A DNA stretch of 50,444 nt from Saprolegnia diclina VS20. Its lineage: Eukaryota; Oomycota; Saprolegniomycetes; Saprolegniales; Saprolegniaceae. Positions 34,762 through 45,589 of this stretch are shown here, piece after piece (within the stretch, counting starts at the first letter, position 1; each line of letters starts with the position of its first letter). The DNA is taken from assembly GCF_000281045.1 (NCBI RefSeq), contig NW_008246161.1, positions 85,511 through 135,954 of the forward strand, given 5' to 3'. Below the pieces are notes generated by a model that was given only the letters and a program-made list of their open reading frames with translations, ran no database searches and was not told where the DNA came from. The position numbers were made by a program, and so were the translations under genes.

Positions 34762-36598
34762 ATGACTAGCACCGAGGTACCCTAGGAGCCGCATAGAAGT
34801 TTGACAATATTTCCACGGGAAGGACTCTAACGATATAGACGTTAAACTGTAGACGCAATACACGACAGCATTGTTGCTACGTGCCGTCGCCAGTGGCGAT
34901 ACCGACGACGTCAGTCGCCTCTTGGACAAAGGCGCCGACATTACAGCACACTTTCCCGTACCAGCTTCCTACCGATATTGGGTTGATGAATGCATGGACA
35001 TAGGACGGCCTCGACCTTCTCGCAATGGCCGTGCGCCATGGCCACGACCAACTCGCTCGCGTGCTTCACGATCGCATGTACCCGTCGGTAGCGTCGGTAC
35101 GAGTTTTCTACACGATTTGTGGCGTCGCATTGGGGAATAGGTTGCGGCAACGGACGTGCGCTTTGAAGGTCTCGATCGCCTTGATTCAGGAAGATTCTAC
35201 GAAGTGCAAAAAGGCGTCTACAACGACGCACCCGTTGCAGTCAAGCAGCCTCATCACTTCAGCCCACGCAGTTCGCGAACGCTGCGCGAGGATGCCCAAC
35301 TCCAAAAGACGTGCGATCGCCCTATTTCCTCGCTCGTGATCCTACAAACTAACCATTCATGCGATAGGATTCGGTCGCCGTACGTACTACCGCTGCTCGC
35401 CACCGTCGACCTCGACTCCAAGAAGCCACAACTGATCACGGAGTTCATGGACCAAGGCAACGTTTTGGATTACCTTCGCAAGAAGCGAGAGGGCGAGCAT
35501 GTGGCCGTGGAAGTCACGACCGTGCAAGTGGCGTGGGTGATCGCCAACGCACTCCAAGACCTCCATCGCCAAAGCATCATTCACCGCAATGTCGAGAGCC
35601 GAAAAGTACTTCTCTCCACCACGCATGGCGTCAAGTTCAGCGGGTTTACCTATGCGCGAACGGTCGTTGGGCTCAAGACTGCTAACGTCGGTACGATGCT
35701 GTCGATGGCACCCGAAGTCCTCCGTCGCGACTACGAAGAGGAAGCGGCGTCTGCCGACATTTACTCGTTCGGCGTTGTGCTCACCGAGCTCGACAAGGGC
35801 AACGCGCCATACGCCAACTCTGGTGATTTTTCCTTTGAGATGGCGAGGCGCGTGGGTGACGGAAGCCTTCGCCCGACAATGAGCCCGAACTGCGTGCCAT
35901 GGCTGCGCGAGCTCGCGGACCGCTGCTTGGCGGCTGACCCAGCGGAGCGCCCGACGGCATCGGACATTGTGGCGATTTTGGCGCAACACCTCGACGCCAC
36001 AGATACATGTATCAACGTCCCACCAGCTCCGTCTCAGCAACTCCTGTACAGCGGACCGAAAAGCAGTTTTCAACCCACCGTATGCATCCCGAGTCTTCTT
36101 GCACTGATGCCACTCTCTGGATGTAGATGGAGACGACGCCAACGTTGATCAAATATGTCCAAAGCTCAGCCAGCCAACTGTACGCCATCACTGCCACGGT
36201 GCCACCGTTGCTCCACCTACAAAAGACTAAATTCGTCGTAGGCGCGTCTCTGCGACGCTGTTCGTTGTGGCCTCGTAGATGACGTCATCGCACTGCTCAG
36301 CGACGGCGCGGATCCCAATGGCTGCGACTCCCTTGTACGACTCGTCTTATTCGTCTATATAGCAACATTCCAGCTTAGTTTTTTCGGGGGCCACTCGACT
36401 GGGCGAGTCTGCGAGGCGACGTGAACATCGTCAAGCACCTTGTGAAGGCCGGCGCCAATGGTCGCGTTACCGATTCGGTACGCAACGAAGGCAACTATGT
36501 CTCCTCTCATGTGCTTCTAGTCCACGACCACGCCACTTGTCATGGATGACCATCCAAGTGCGACCTCAGTCCTCCAAGGTGCAAGCTCCATGCTTTAA
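34762..36598 (+). CDS. gene F: ankyrin / pseudokinase / ankyrin protein
   Basis: Nine exons, 478 residues, open throughout: 34762-34776, 34853-34957, 35004-35096, 35141-35310, 35368-36079, 36127-36198, 36242-36334, 36379-36477, 36521-36598. Two ankyrin exons precede a kinase-like domain and two to three follow it, unlike A-E. The VAVK lysine, LPLLATVD hinge region and MAPEVL are kept, but the catalytic loop reads HRNVESRK (Asp to Asn, Lys to Glu, Asn to Lys) and DFG reads SGF; the glycine loop is also degenerate (SGRFYEV). With all metal-binding and catalytic residues changed it should not transfer phosphate. It may regulate or titrate the active paralogues; that is an inference. The downstream ankyrin exons could instead be the front of a separate broken gene, but the splice frames join in phase. 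Confidence 0.72.
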
Positions 36599-37244
36599 TC
36601 CGAGCCATGTGGTTCAAGTCAAAGCTCTGCTACGCCACCTCCAAGTCTAGGCTAGGCTAACTTCAGTTTAGCCATTGTTAAGTTGCCTCGGAGCAAGTGG
36701 TTATTTTCCGGTAAATATAAAGTTACACAGCACTCCCATGGGCCCTTTTCTTGTCAACGTGACCGACCCATCGCTCGCAGTCTTGGCCTGCAGCACCGTT
36801 TCGTCCGTTGAAAGCACAAGAAGACCGAGACGACGAACGCATTTGCGCAATGCAGTCGCCAAGAAGCGAGATTGACGTGGTCGTCAACGGACCAGCAATC
36901 GACGTAGAAGCGTTCTTTGTGGACCGTTGCTTCGAGATGAACGAACAAGTCGGAGTTTATCGCGCCTTCTCACTCGATTGAAACTCGGATGTTATTACAA
37001 TACGGCGCTGTATGCTGTGTGCTGGTTGGCCTCTTGCACGAGCAGATCCGGTCCATGTTGCTAATAGCCTTCCTACAACGTGCCACGTCATCCATGTGGT
37101 CGGCGTTTCAAGGCATAGATTCGTGGGCATGGAGACGGGTGACAGTTGTTCAATCGAGTAGGGTTAGGGAAATCCAAACAGCACCATTTGAAACGAAAAG
37201 AATATGACATTTTTCATACAGCATAACTAAATACGGACAATGCT
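36599..37244. other. spacer between convergent genes
   Basis: Marks the end of the kinase cluster. No gene, repeat or RNA was recognised. Confidence 0.4.
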
Positions 37245-39563
37245 CTACATCGTCTTGACCGAAGTCGTGTTGCCAAGACCGGCGATCGCGACTTGGTCGA
37301 CGACCGAGAGGTAGCTCGCCACGTACGCCGGGCGAAAGTGGTCGTTGTCGCGCATGAGCGGCTCGCCGACGTTCGAAACGACGTTGCAGTCGTCCTTCCA
37401 GCACTGGTTGTCGGTGTAGTCGATGATGGTGCCGTTCACGGCCTTGACCGCACCTTCGACCATCGCAATGAGGTCGGCGTGCGCGGCCTTGTACGCCGAC
37501 TTGCTCACGGGCGACACCGCACCGACGCTGTTGCCATTGAGCATGTTGGCAAAGTTGAACGCCGGGCCTTCCGGGTTCAACGTCGCCACAAACACCTTGA
37601 TACCAAGGGCGGTGAAAGCAGCGAGCTCGCTCTGGAAGGTCGCAATGAGCTGCTTGGCGTCCTTGGGGCTCTGGTTGGTGCACGCGTCGACGTAGCCGGC
37701 GGTGCAGCACTGCGGCGAAGTACCGTGGTCGGCCGCACCGGCGTTCGGGCGAATCCACTGCGGCCAGTCGGTCGCGTAAAAGACTGCCTTGGGCTTGACC
37801 TGCTTGATCATGTCGACGACGTCGGCGTGCCCCGGGGTGCACGCGAGCGGCGGCGTGCCGTTCCGCGTCTTGAACACAATGGTGGGAAATGGCGCCGACT
37901 TGGTGACGGCTTGGTGGTAGAGGTACGAGAAGCGCGGCTTGAGCATATGCCCGTGCGAGTCGCCAAAGACGATCACGAGGTTGTCCTTCTGGCCCATGTT
38001 CAAAATCATATTCTCCGATGTCGGAATATACGGCGACCCGGCATCGACCGTGTGAAACTCTGGCCCGTCCGGCTGGTAGTCGCCCTTGGCTGCGAGAATC
38101 TTGGCGACCGTCGGCGACTCGTACATGGGCGGCTTGCTCATGTTGGGCACTTCTGCCGCCGACCCGTTGGTGTGCGTCGCAACCGGCGTCAGAATCGGAC
38201 CCGATGAGATCGGCTTGGGCTGCGACAGCACCGAGAACGTCGTCGGATAGTGCGTCATGCACAGACCGAGCGCCAAGAGGATGACCATGCAGAGCGAGAG
38301 ACCTGGCACGACAAGCTTGTGCTTGCGGCGTCGCAGCAGGTTCTCGACGCCATACAAGGTAAGCACACTCGCAGCGACCGAGTAGACGATCATCATGTAC
38401 GGCGACTGATACCACGGGCGCAGCGCGTCATTGGGAAAGCGAGCCTTGGCGTACACAAGCAGCGGCCAGTGCCAGAGATACAGCGCGTAGCTAATGTGCC
38501 CGATAAAGACCGCCGGGCGCAGCGAGAGCGTCCACTTGTGCAGCAGCGTGTCAGGGCCCGAGAGGATCAAGAGCGCGGCGCCGACGGTCGGGAGGAGCGA
38601 CCACCACCCAGGAAAGGCCATCGATTCGTCAATGCACACAAAGCCGACGATGATGAGGGCAAAGCCGACGGCGCAGACTGCGGTTGCACCGAGCGGCGAG
38701 ACTGACGAGAGGCGGGGCACGGACGGGTCCAAGCTCATGTAGGCGAGGAGACCGCCCATGGCCATTTGCCAGAAGCGGCAAAAAGGAAAGTAAAACGACC
38801 AGTTGTTGTTGCCGTCGTAGCCGAGCAGCGAGATGTTGAGCGCAAAACTCGCAACCAAGATGAGGACTTGGCCGGCGACCGCGGCCTTGGCCGGGAGCTT
38901 GGCCAGCAACGCGACCACGAACGGCCAAAAGATGTAGAATTGCTCTTCGACACCGAGCGACCAGAGGTGCAAGAGCGGGTCTTCTTTGACGCTCGATGAA
39001 AAGTACGTTTGCTTGAGGAAGAGCACTTGAATGTTGGCGCCAAAGACGGCGCCGGCCGTGAGCGTCTTGGCCATGCTCACAAGCGCGTCCTCCAGGTACC
39101 AGAAGCACCCGGCGACGATCGTGAACGTGAGCACGAGGATCAAACCTGGGAAGATGCGCCGGATACGCCGGCTGTAAAAGTTGGCGTACGTAAACTTGCC
39201 TTGGCGCGTCTCCTTGAAGAGGATGCCCGAGATGAGGTACCCGGAAATGACAAAGAAGATGTCGACACCGATAAAGCCGCCCGGAATGCTCGTGGGATAC
39301 GCGTGGAAGACGACGACCGGGATCACAGCGAGCGCGCGGAGACCGTCAATGTCGGGCCGGTACGAGAGCGAGTGGGCCGGCGCCGGCGCCGCCGGTGGCG
39401 ACCCGTCAACGACCACCGTGACCATGCTCTGGATGTCGTCGCGGGGCGTCTCGACCTCGTAGTGGTCGGACGCAACCGGGCTACGACCGTGGCGATCGTC
39501 GTCGTCGTTGTCGTGCAGGTGGCGCATCGGCGTCGGTGGCGCCGTCGGTGGTGGATAGGCCAT
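37245..39563 (-). CDS. acyltransferase-3 membrane protein with C-terminal SGNH domain
   Basis: A single exon of 772 residues. The N-terminal 70 residues are Pro/Ala-rich and acidic and probably cytosolic. From residue 69 the acyltransferase-3 (OafA/YrhL-like) signature follows: RPDIDGLRALAV, FHAYP (His 87), GGFIGVDIFFVISGYLIS, FYSRRIRRIFPGL, HLWSLGVEEQFYIFWP and HISYALYLWHWPLL, with about ten hydrophobic segments up to residue 437. The C-terminal region holds an SGNH-type hydrolase: GDSH (534-537) supplies the serine and DNDH (739-742) the Asp/His. Family members move acyl groups, often acetyl, across a membrane onto extracellular sugars; the substrate here is unknown. The ATG at 39563 is the first before the conserved region that gives a sensible N-terminus; the frame is open further upstream with no homology. 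Confidence 0.9.
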   Translation of the reverse strand: MAYPPPTAPPTPMRHLHDNDDDDRHGRSPVASDHYEVETPRDDIQSMVTVVVDGSPPAAPAPAHSLSYRPDIDGLRALAVIPVVVFHAYPTSIPGGFIGVDIFFVISGYLISGILFKETRQGKFTYANFYSRRIRRIFPGLILVLTFTIVAGCFWYLEDALVSMAKTLTAGAVFGANIQVLFLKQTYFSSSVKEDPLLHLWSLGVEEQFYIFWPFVVALLAKLPAKAAVAGQVLILVASFALNISLLGYDGNNNWSFYFPFCRFWQMAMGGLLAYMSLDPSVPRLSSVSPLGATAVCAVGFALIIVGFVCIDESMAFPGWWSLLPTVGAALLILSGPDTLLHKWTLSLRPAVFIGHISYALYLWHWPLLVYAKARFPNDALRPWYQSPYMMIVYSVAASVLTLYGVENLLRRRKHKLVVPGLSLCMVILLALGLCMTHYPTTFSVLSQPKPISSGPILTPVATHTNGSAAEVPNMSKPPMYESPTVAKILAAKGDYQPDGPEFHTVDAGSPYIPTSENMILNMGQKDNLVIVFGDSHGHMLKPRFSYLYHQAVTKSAPFPTIVFKTRNGTPPLACTPGHADVVDMIKQVKPKAVFYATDWPQWIRPNAGAADHGTSPQCCTAGYVDACTNQSPKDAKQLIATFQSELAAFTALGIKVFVATLNPEGPAFNFANMLNGNSVGAVSPVSKSAYKAAHADLIAMVEGAVKAVNGTIIDYTDNQCWKDDCNVVSNVGEPLMRDNDHFRPAYVASYLSVVDQVAIAGLGNTTSVKTM

Positions 39564-41703
39564 CTGTGTGGTCGGCGGCAAATGTGAGAATGAGCCCAAC
39601 GCTCCGCGCCGCCGCCGCACGGTGCCATTCCCACCTGCCCGGCTGACCGCCTGTCGCGCGACAAAAGATTTGGTTGGCGGTTTCAAACGGCTGCTGACCA
39701 CAAGCCGTGCAGACCGGTTGATGCAACCATACCGCTCGCAAGTTACACTACAGACGACGGCGTAAGGGCGAGCCAGGTTGCGTTGACACTTGAGACTTGT
39801 GGAGGGCGTGTTGTTGCTATCAAAGTTACGTGGACGTCGTGGTCGTCCGACCTGTCGCCACTTCGCACGGTAGCACCCAACGGATGGTTGCTGGGATCGG
39901 TCGCCGCGAAATTTTGAGCCGATCATCGGCGCCAACGACATCGCTCTCGTGTACAGTGTATTGCGGTATTTACGGTACCCGAGAAGGCGCGCCGACCACC
40001 ATCGAACACACGGAACGTTGTGACGACAGCTAGCCCACGGACGCCTATCAGGCAGTATAAAGCTGCATCTTTGGCCCAGCACCGCCGCTACAAAGAAGGA
40101 ATCTGGCTCGCAAAGGGAAGTTGACGGGAGAGACAACCATCAAGTACTGGTCCCATCGAGGTGTGCGTCGGTTTTTGCGAGCGACCCAGGTTGGATTGAG
40201 CGGTAGAGAAGGTCGGTCGCTTGTCTCTATCACGGAATCCGCATTCGGTTGCTGGTCGCCGGATCGAACCGTGCGACGAACCAGCGTCCATTCCGCCCCC
40301 CGAGGTTGGAATATCGTCGTACGCGCGAAATCTTCCAGAAAAATGGGTGATATTAGACCCGGAACCCATCGAGCAGCGCATGTCGCAGCTCCCTTCTAAT
40401 ACCGGTTACCGGTATGGTACGAATACGGGAGAAGCACAGCTTGCTTCACGTGTGTCGCGCTCTCGCAAGCAAGCGCAGAAATCAACACATCTCGAGGTGA
40501 CCGGCTGATTATGTCGAGGACCCGAGCCACCCGCACACCAGGTTTGTAGGCGTCGGATTTTAAATTCTGTGACTAGAAAAACGCCTCTTATTCACGGAAG
40601 CAAATTTTGGAACGTCGCTGCAAAAGGGAAAAAACCTGGTCGTGCAAGGATTTAAGATTCAAATGATGTAAGGAGCGGTTCATAACTACGGACAAGCACG
40701 ACGTTGAGGGTATCGCGAACACTGGCAGGCCCAAGCTACGACGACTCGGTCGCCAGAGAGACGCTAAGATCGCGTCGTCTTGTTCTTCTTTGCATTTTGC
40801 ATTCGGAAAGGACGTGTGCGAACGGCCGTGCCCCTTGGAAGGAATGAAGAAAGGTACTCGTTGAGGGTCCTAGCTCGAACATGCCCTGCTCGCAATATCT
40901 TCACCTTCAACGTGAGGCCGTCAAGTCCGCTCGACGTTGTCGGATCAATCCACAGCATATTTGATCCTACAGCGTAGTTGGATAGTTTAATCGTCGTCCA
41001 CCAAGGACGTACCGTGGTACAACGTAGTACAACATCTGCTAAATTGTACCAGCGCCCCATAAACCATCAACCCTCGCAGACTTGATCCTGGATGCACTGA
41101 CGTAGCATCTCGTTCTGCTGTGGTGTAGAAGACACGACGGCTCGAATCTTTGGCGTCCGATCCGAAGGAGCGTGATTACGACCATCTCGTCCAGAGCCGT
41201 CGCATCGCATACGAGCGCGGTGTCAACAAACTTAACCCTCCAAGTGATCGAACTCACTACACAACAGATCATCGCAACCAAGCCTGCGGTTCAGCATGCA
41301 GGGACCTTGTCGACCGATTCTGGCCTGCTGATAGCTCCTCCCACCAGCGCCTTCAATCAACGTGAAAGGCGACCGAATAATCCACCGACGTTCGCGAGAC
41401 TTCGATCACCTAATTCATCGGCCCGGCGTTGGACGATGAATCTTCCGAACCCAAGTTAGAGCGCCTACCTCGGTCTGGTATCAATTTTACGGTATCAAGT
41501 ACCCGACTTATATTGGTCAACCCGACCTGCAGCACGCCGGATGCTCCTCGTCTTCCATCACCCGGAACGACACGAGTTCGAATCGGTCCATGCCGATAAT
41601 GAGTCAGTGTACGGGAGGAGCTGTATTGCAGAATACACGATTCAAACGACTCGTTTCTTATGGTTTGAAGAAGACCTCTGGCGCTTATTCTGGCTCTGTA
41701 CAG
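39564..41703. other. 2.1-kb intergenic region
   Basis: The 5' flank of the acyltransferase gene and the 3' flank of the nucleotidyltransferase gene. Open stretches are short and show no family pattern. A short inverted repeat lies at 40399-40415. Confidence 0.4.
40399..40415. repeat. short inverted repeat
   Basis: ATACCGGT, one base, ACCGGTAT: a 17-nt near-perfect palindrome in otherwise featureless DNA. Confidence 0.6.
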
Positions 41704-44700
41704 CTACTTGTCGGTCGCCGCTTCGTCGTCGGCGGCCTTGTCCTTGTGCTCGATCGGCGCGCAGAGAATGTCCATAATCTCGTCAATGCCATAGCCATCC
41801 ATGTTGGCCTGCACGCACAGCCAGTACGCGCGCGCGAGCTGCTGCCGAACATACTTGAACCTACTCGAAACCAATTCGTCAACAATCCGAAAATCCATAC
41901 AAATTCAAACTAAAAAATCAACATAAAGCGTACCGCGCGCCCTTGACGACGTGGGCCACGTCATAGTCGAGCTCAAACGGATCTTCAATCGCGAGACGGT
42001 GGTGCTGCTTCCACTGCGGCTTCTCGGCCTTGAGCAGCGTCCTATGTCACGTGTTCATTCAATAATGATCAACAATCGAGCATGTCCCACCGGCCCATGC
42101 GCACCGAGACCACGTGATGCGCATAGTCAAAGCCCACGTCGCCATAGTACTTAAAAAACCCTACGCCCAAAAATATCAATCTTTCAATTCCAACGCGCGA
42201 GCAAGAACGACGCACCGAGGAGGAGCGACCCGACGCTCGAGCGGTTCCACGCGCCAAACGAGCGCAGCGCGTGCCAGTGCTCGTCGTGGACCGGGTCGAA
42301 AAAGTAGGTTTCTACGGGATTTGAAGTCGCGATACTTGTCGGTTTCGTCATTTGTCGTACCCGCGTCGCCAAAGGCCACGTGGGGCAGGCGCGGGCCGTC
42401 AGCTTGGTCGCGGCTCTTGAGCATGCAGGGGCGGTAGGGACACGTCGCGCTCGGGTCCGTCGTGGTCTCTGTCTCGTCGCGATAACAGCGGCACCAGATT
42501 TCCCCTACATTGTGTCCAATATTCACAAGCGAATTTTCGGGGTAGAATCTACCTTGCCACTGGGGCGGCAGCGTCTGCAGCACGGGTAGCACGGGCGGAC
42601 TCGTGCGCTAGAGTATCGAGATAAGCGCAACTATAGAAGGTAATAGATCGATGCTACCTGGAGATAATGGATGAGCAAGAGGAGGTAGCCGTACGAGCTC
42701 AACGTGCCTTGCGCTGCGTTATTCATTTCGCGCGTCTTGACCCAATACTTGACAAAGTAGGCCAGAATACGCACGCGCGGATCTAATAGCGACAGGGTAT
42801 ATAACTTTGTCTTCTACAAAATAGACAATATGTGTACCGGCAAGGGCATACGTCCGCAGCAGCCGCGTGTTGCGCAGCGCCAGGGCATTTTCCACTAGCG
42901 CAGCAGTAAGAAGGCTTATACAAGCAACCTAGCAAACACACACCGCAAATGTCGCAGTCGATACCCGACGTCGCATCCTTGAACATGACGATCGGGATGC
43001 GCGCCGTGAGACGTCCCGTATCTAGTCCATTATGTTCCTATCAACTATATACACAATATGGGCTGTACCAATGTCGGTGAAGAGCTCCGGGTCGAGCTTC
43101 TCGACCAACGCCTTGAGCATCTCTTGCTTTTGAATCGGCGAAAGCTCAACGCCGGTCGGAAGCACCTGCATTATCCCACTTAGCATCCAACAAGGTATCA
43201 GTGTATCAAGTACCAGGCACATGTCCATGTCGCTGTCTTTTGTGCCAAAAAAGTTGTTGGACGACCCAAACACATCCAGACCCACCTAGTAACATGGTTC
43301 GTTCATCAAGATTGTGCACTAAGAGCTTACCCGGTGGCCTTGAAAGCTCAGCGCGCTCACAACGCCGCTCACGCGCTCGAAAATCGATTGACGCACCGCG
43401 GTAAACTCGGCCACGTTCGGGATCAGCGCCTCGCTCTTGGCATGCTAGTATCAAATTATCAACACCCAGCTTTGAGTCGACTGCAGTACCAAGTACGTCG
43501 AGAGTGCGTGCTCAAATCCCGGTGCCCACGGCGCGACGCTGTCTACGTCCATGCCATGTCACCCCGCAAGAGTCATAAACGGTAAGTGTACCGCGAAGGG
43601 GTAGGCCCAAATGGGCTTGCCAGTACTCTTGCTTGGCGTCGACCGTCTCGAAATACCGGTCGCTCACCTGAAGCAACGGTAAATCTCATGAAAATGCCGC
43701 AAAACAATCATTACCCCGCAATAGAGGCGCGACTGGTACATGGCAACGAGCTTTTGCACCGACGGAACAAGGCTTTCCCACACGTAGCCTACATACAGTG
43801 TATCAGCACCACCACATACAGTGTTTGCAGTCGACGGTTGGTCTCGGTCACATGCAGGAGCGTGCGAATCGCGCCGTGCCACCCGTCCAGCGACTCTTCG
43901 TTCTCCATGTCCCACCTACAATGTGTTATAACACCAACTACAACGAGGAAACTGGTACGTTTGAACTTCAAAGACGAGGCTGAGGAGGTGCTCCATGTGC
44001 ATCCCAAAGAGGCTGGCTTGGCTCGGAAACGCCGTCGGCAGCACTTCGACCACCTAAATTGCACCGTCAGAGACAAAGAGAACCGAGATAGCGCCTACAC
44101 GCAGCAGCCCAAGGACAGCCGAGACGATCAAGCCCACGTCCTGCGCCTCAGCGGCGGCTTCGATGCGATGGCCGAGCGTCTCGAGCGCTTCGTTCCAGTA
44201 CCTACATGCATGGGTCGGTCATTGGTACAGGGATCGAGGCTGTCTTTGGACGCACTTTTCATCGACGAGCACCTTGAGCGGACCGCTCGACGCAAAGATG
44301 ATGTCGGGACCTGCATCTTCGTTGAACGCGCGAAACTCAAACTCGCCAATGGTCTTGGGCGCCTTGACCTGGAGGCGCGTCGTGACCTGCGCAGCGTAGA
44401 TGACATTGTCGCATCATCACGATGTAAAGGAGGTACCAGCGGGAGGCGCTTGCGCAAATCAAACTGCAGCGAGCGAAGGAAAATCGGGCGATTCTGGTTG
44501 GCGTGGCCGGCGCGGAAGAGGCCCATGACCAGCGAGAGCTCCTTCTCAACGAGCTGCGCCGGAAGCGTCACGGCGACGCGGATCGACTGGTTTGGCGTCG
44601 TCGTCGGCTGCACGACAATGCCCACCTCGAGCTTCATCGGCGGCTCGTGGTGCGGCTAGACCATAGAGGACATCGTCACGTGCGCGTGCATCGAGGCGTG

Positions 44701-44860
44701 GCCTACCGCGGGGCGCCCATGGCCGAGATGCATCCCTGCCATCGCATGGTCCAAGCTAGAGGTAGAGGCCATGAGGCTTATGCAAGGAAGCCGCGTAGTA
44801 CTTGAAGTTGAAGCCCGGCGGCGGCGGGCCGCCCGTCGTCGTCGGTCGGTGTTGCCGCAT
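41704..44860 (-). CDS. nucleotidyltransferase of the poly(A)/terminal uridylyltransferase class
   Basis: Twenty-two exons, 703 residues, open throughout. From the 5' end: 44860-44802, 44755-44707, 44655-44437, 44386-44256, 44201-44099, 44053-43959, 43915-43820, 43772-43715, 43667-43592, 43542-43490, 43444-43331, 43285-43214, 43165-43069, 43021-42944, 42894-42838, 42782-42658, 42607-42553, 42504-42361, 42311-42216, 42160-42091, 42041-41934, 41860-41704. The catalytic signature is complete: FGSS then DSDMD (residues 357-372) and the third acidic motif IDCDIC near 428-433, followed by GTLSSYGYLLLLIHYLQ and IEDPFELDYDVAHVV of the PAP-associated domain. The family adds A or U to RNA 3' ends. Residues 1 to about 310 are unusual: a short GGPPPPGFNF start, then a beta-rich stretch and helices I do not recognise. 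A Cys-rich insert (WCRC...CPYRPC) sits inside the PAP-associated region. Confidence 0.85.
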
Positions 44861-45589
44861 TTTTCGAGGAAATGACCAAACATCTCAAACTCGATGGTCG
44901 GCGCCCATCGAATCTGACAGGTTACGACGACGCCCATTTTATGATTCAATACGTTGTTTGGAGGGAATGGTCCGGCTAACTCACGGTTACGGTTAGTCCA
45001 GCCGGTTTTTCAACCGCGTGGCAGCAGTTTGGCTCGTCATTTCGATAGCTTAGTTTTGATCAGCCACTTGTGAGTCGAAACTTCTTTATCCACAATTAAG
45101 ATGCGGCCATGATGTCCGATATGATTTAGTTGGCCGACGCTTCAAGGACCACCAAGTCGGCGCCAATGATCGCACCGACGTCGGTGTATGAGCAGATGCA
45201 GCGTGAAGGGATGCGTCTTCCGTGTTGAGCACCCAATACATTGATGGCTCTCTCGCAAATATCTGCGCTGTGTTAAAACGCACGGTGAACTACAGTGTAT
45301 AGCACCGACGTCCCGAGTTCCGATCATCATGGACGCCACCATAGGTCCCGTTATAGCCCAATGTAGAGTGTACACTGGACGACTTCTGCATATCTGAAAA
45401 ATTGACCGCAGGCGCGTCCAGCACACCCTACGGCCACTACTCGCCACCCAACCAAAGAAGAAGAAGAAGATATTCAAAGTGGCGTTGGCACAGAAATTTC
45501 TGCCCGCGACAACGTCAGTCGCCTCTGAGTTGTTTGCGGTTTGCCGTTTCTAGGATTATATATATTCGGCGGCGCGCCGAGGTCCTTGC
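44861..45589. other. divergent promoter region
   Basis: Lies between the starts of the minus-strand nucleotidyltransferase gene and the plus-strand membrane protein gene, so it should hold both promoters. No conserved element was identified. A further 5' exon of the membrane protein gene cannot be excluded. Confidence 0.4.

Noticed and set aside
37293-38207. 304-codon plus-strand open frame over the acyltransferase gene
   Set aside because: Antisense shadow: Arg/Val-rich, no homology, while the minus strand has a complete domain architecture.
41565-41590. tRNA-like GTTCGAATC box
   Set aside because: No matching A box, anticodon arm or acceptor stem can be drawn around it.
40136-41700. Short open frames suggesting a decayed transposon
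   Set aside because: No catalytic or structural motif, terminal repeat or target duplication was visible; left as unassigned spacer.
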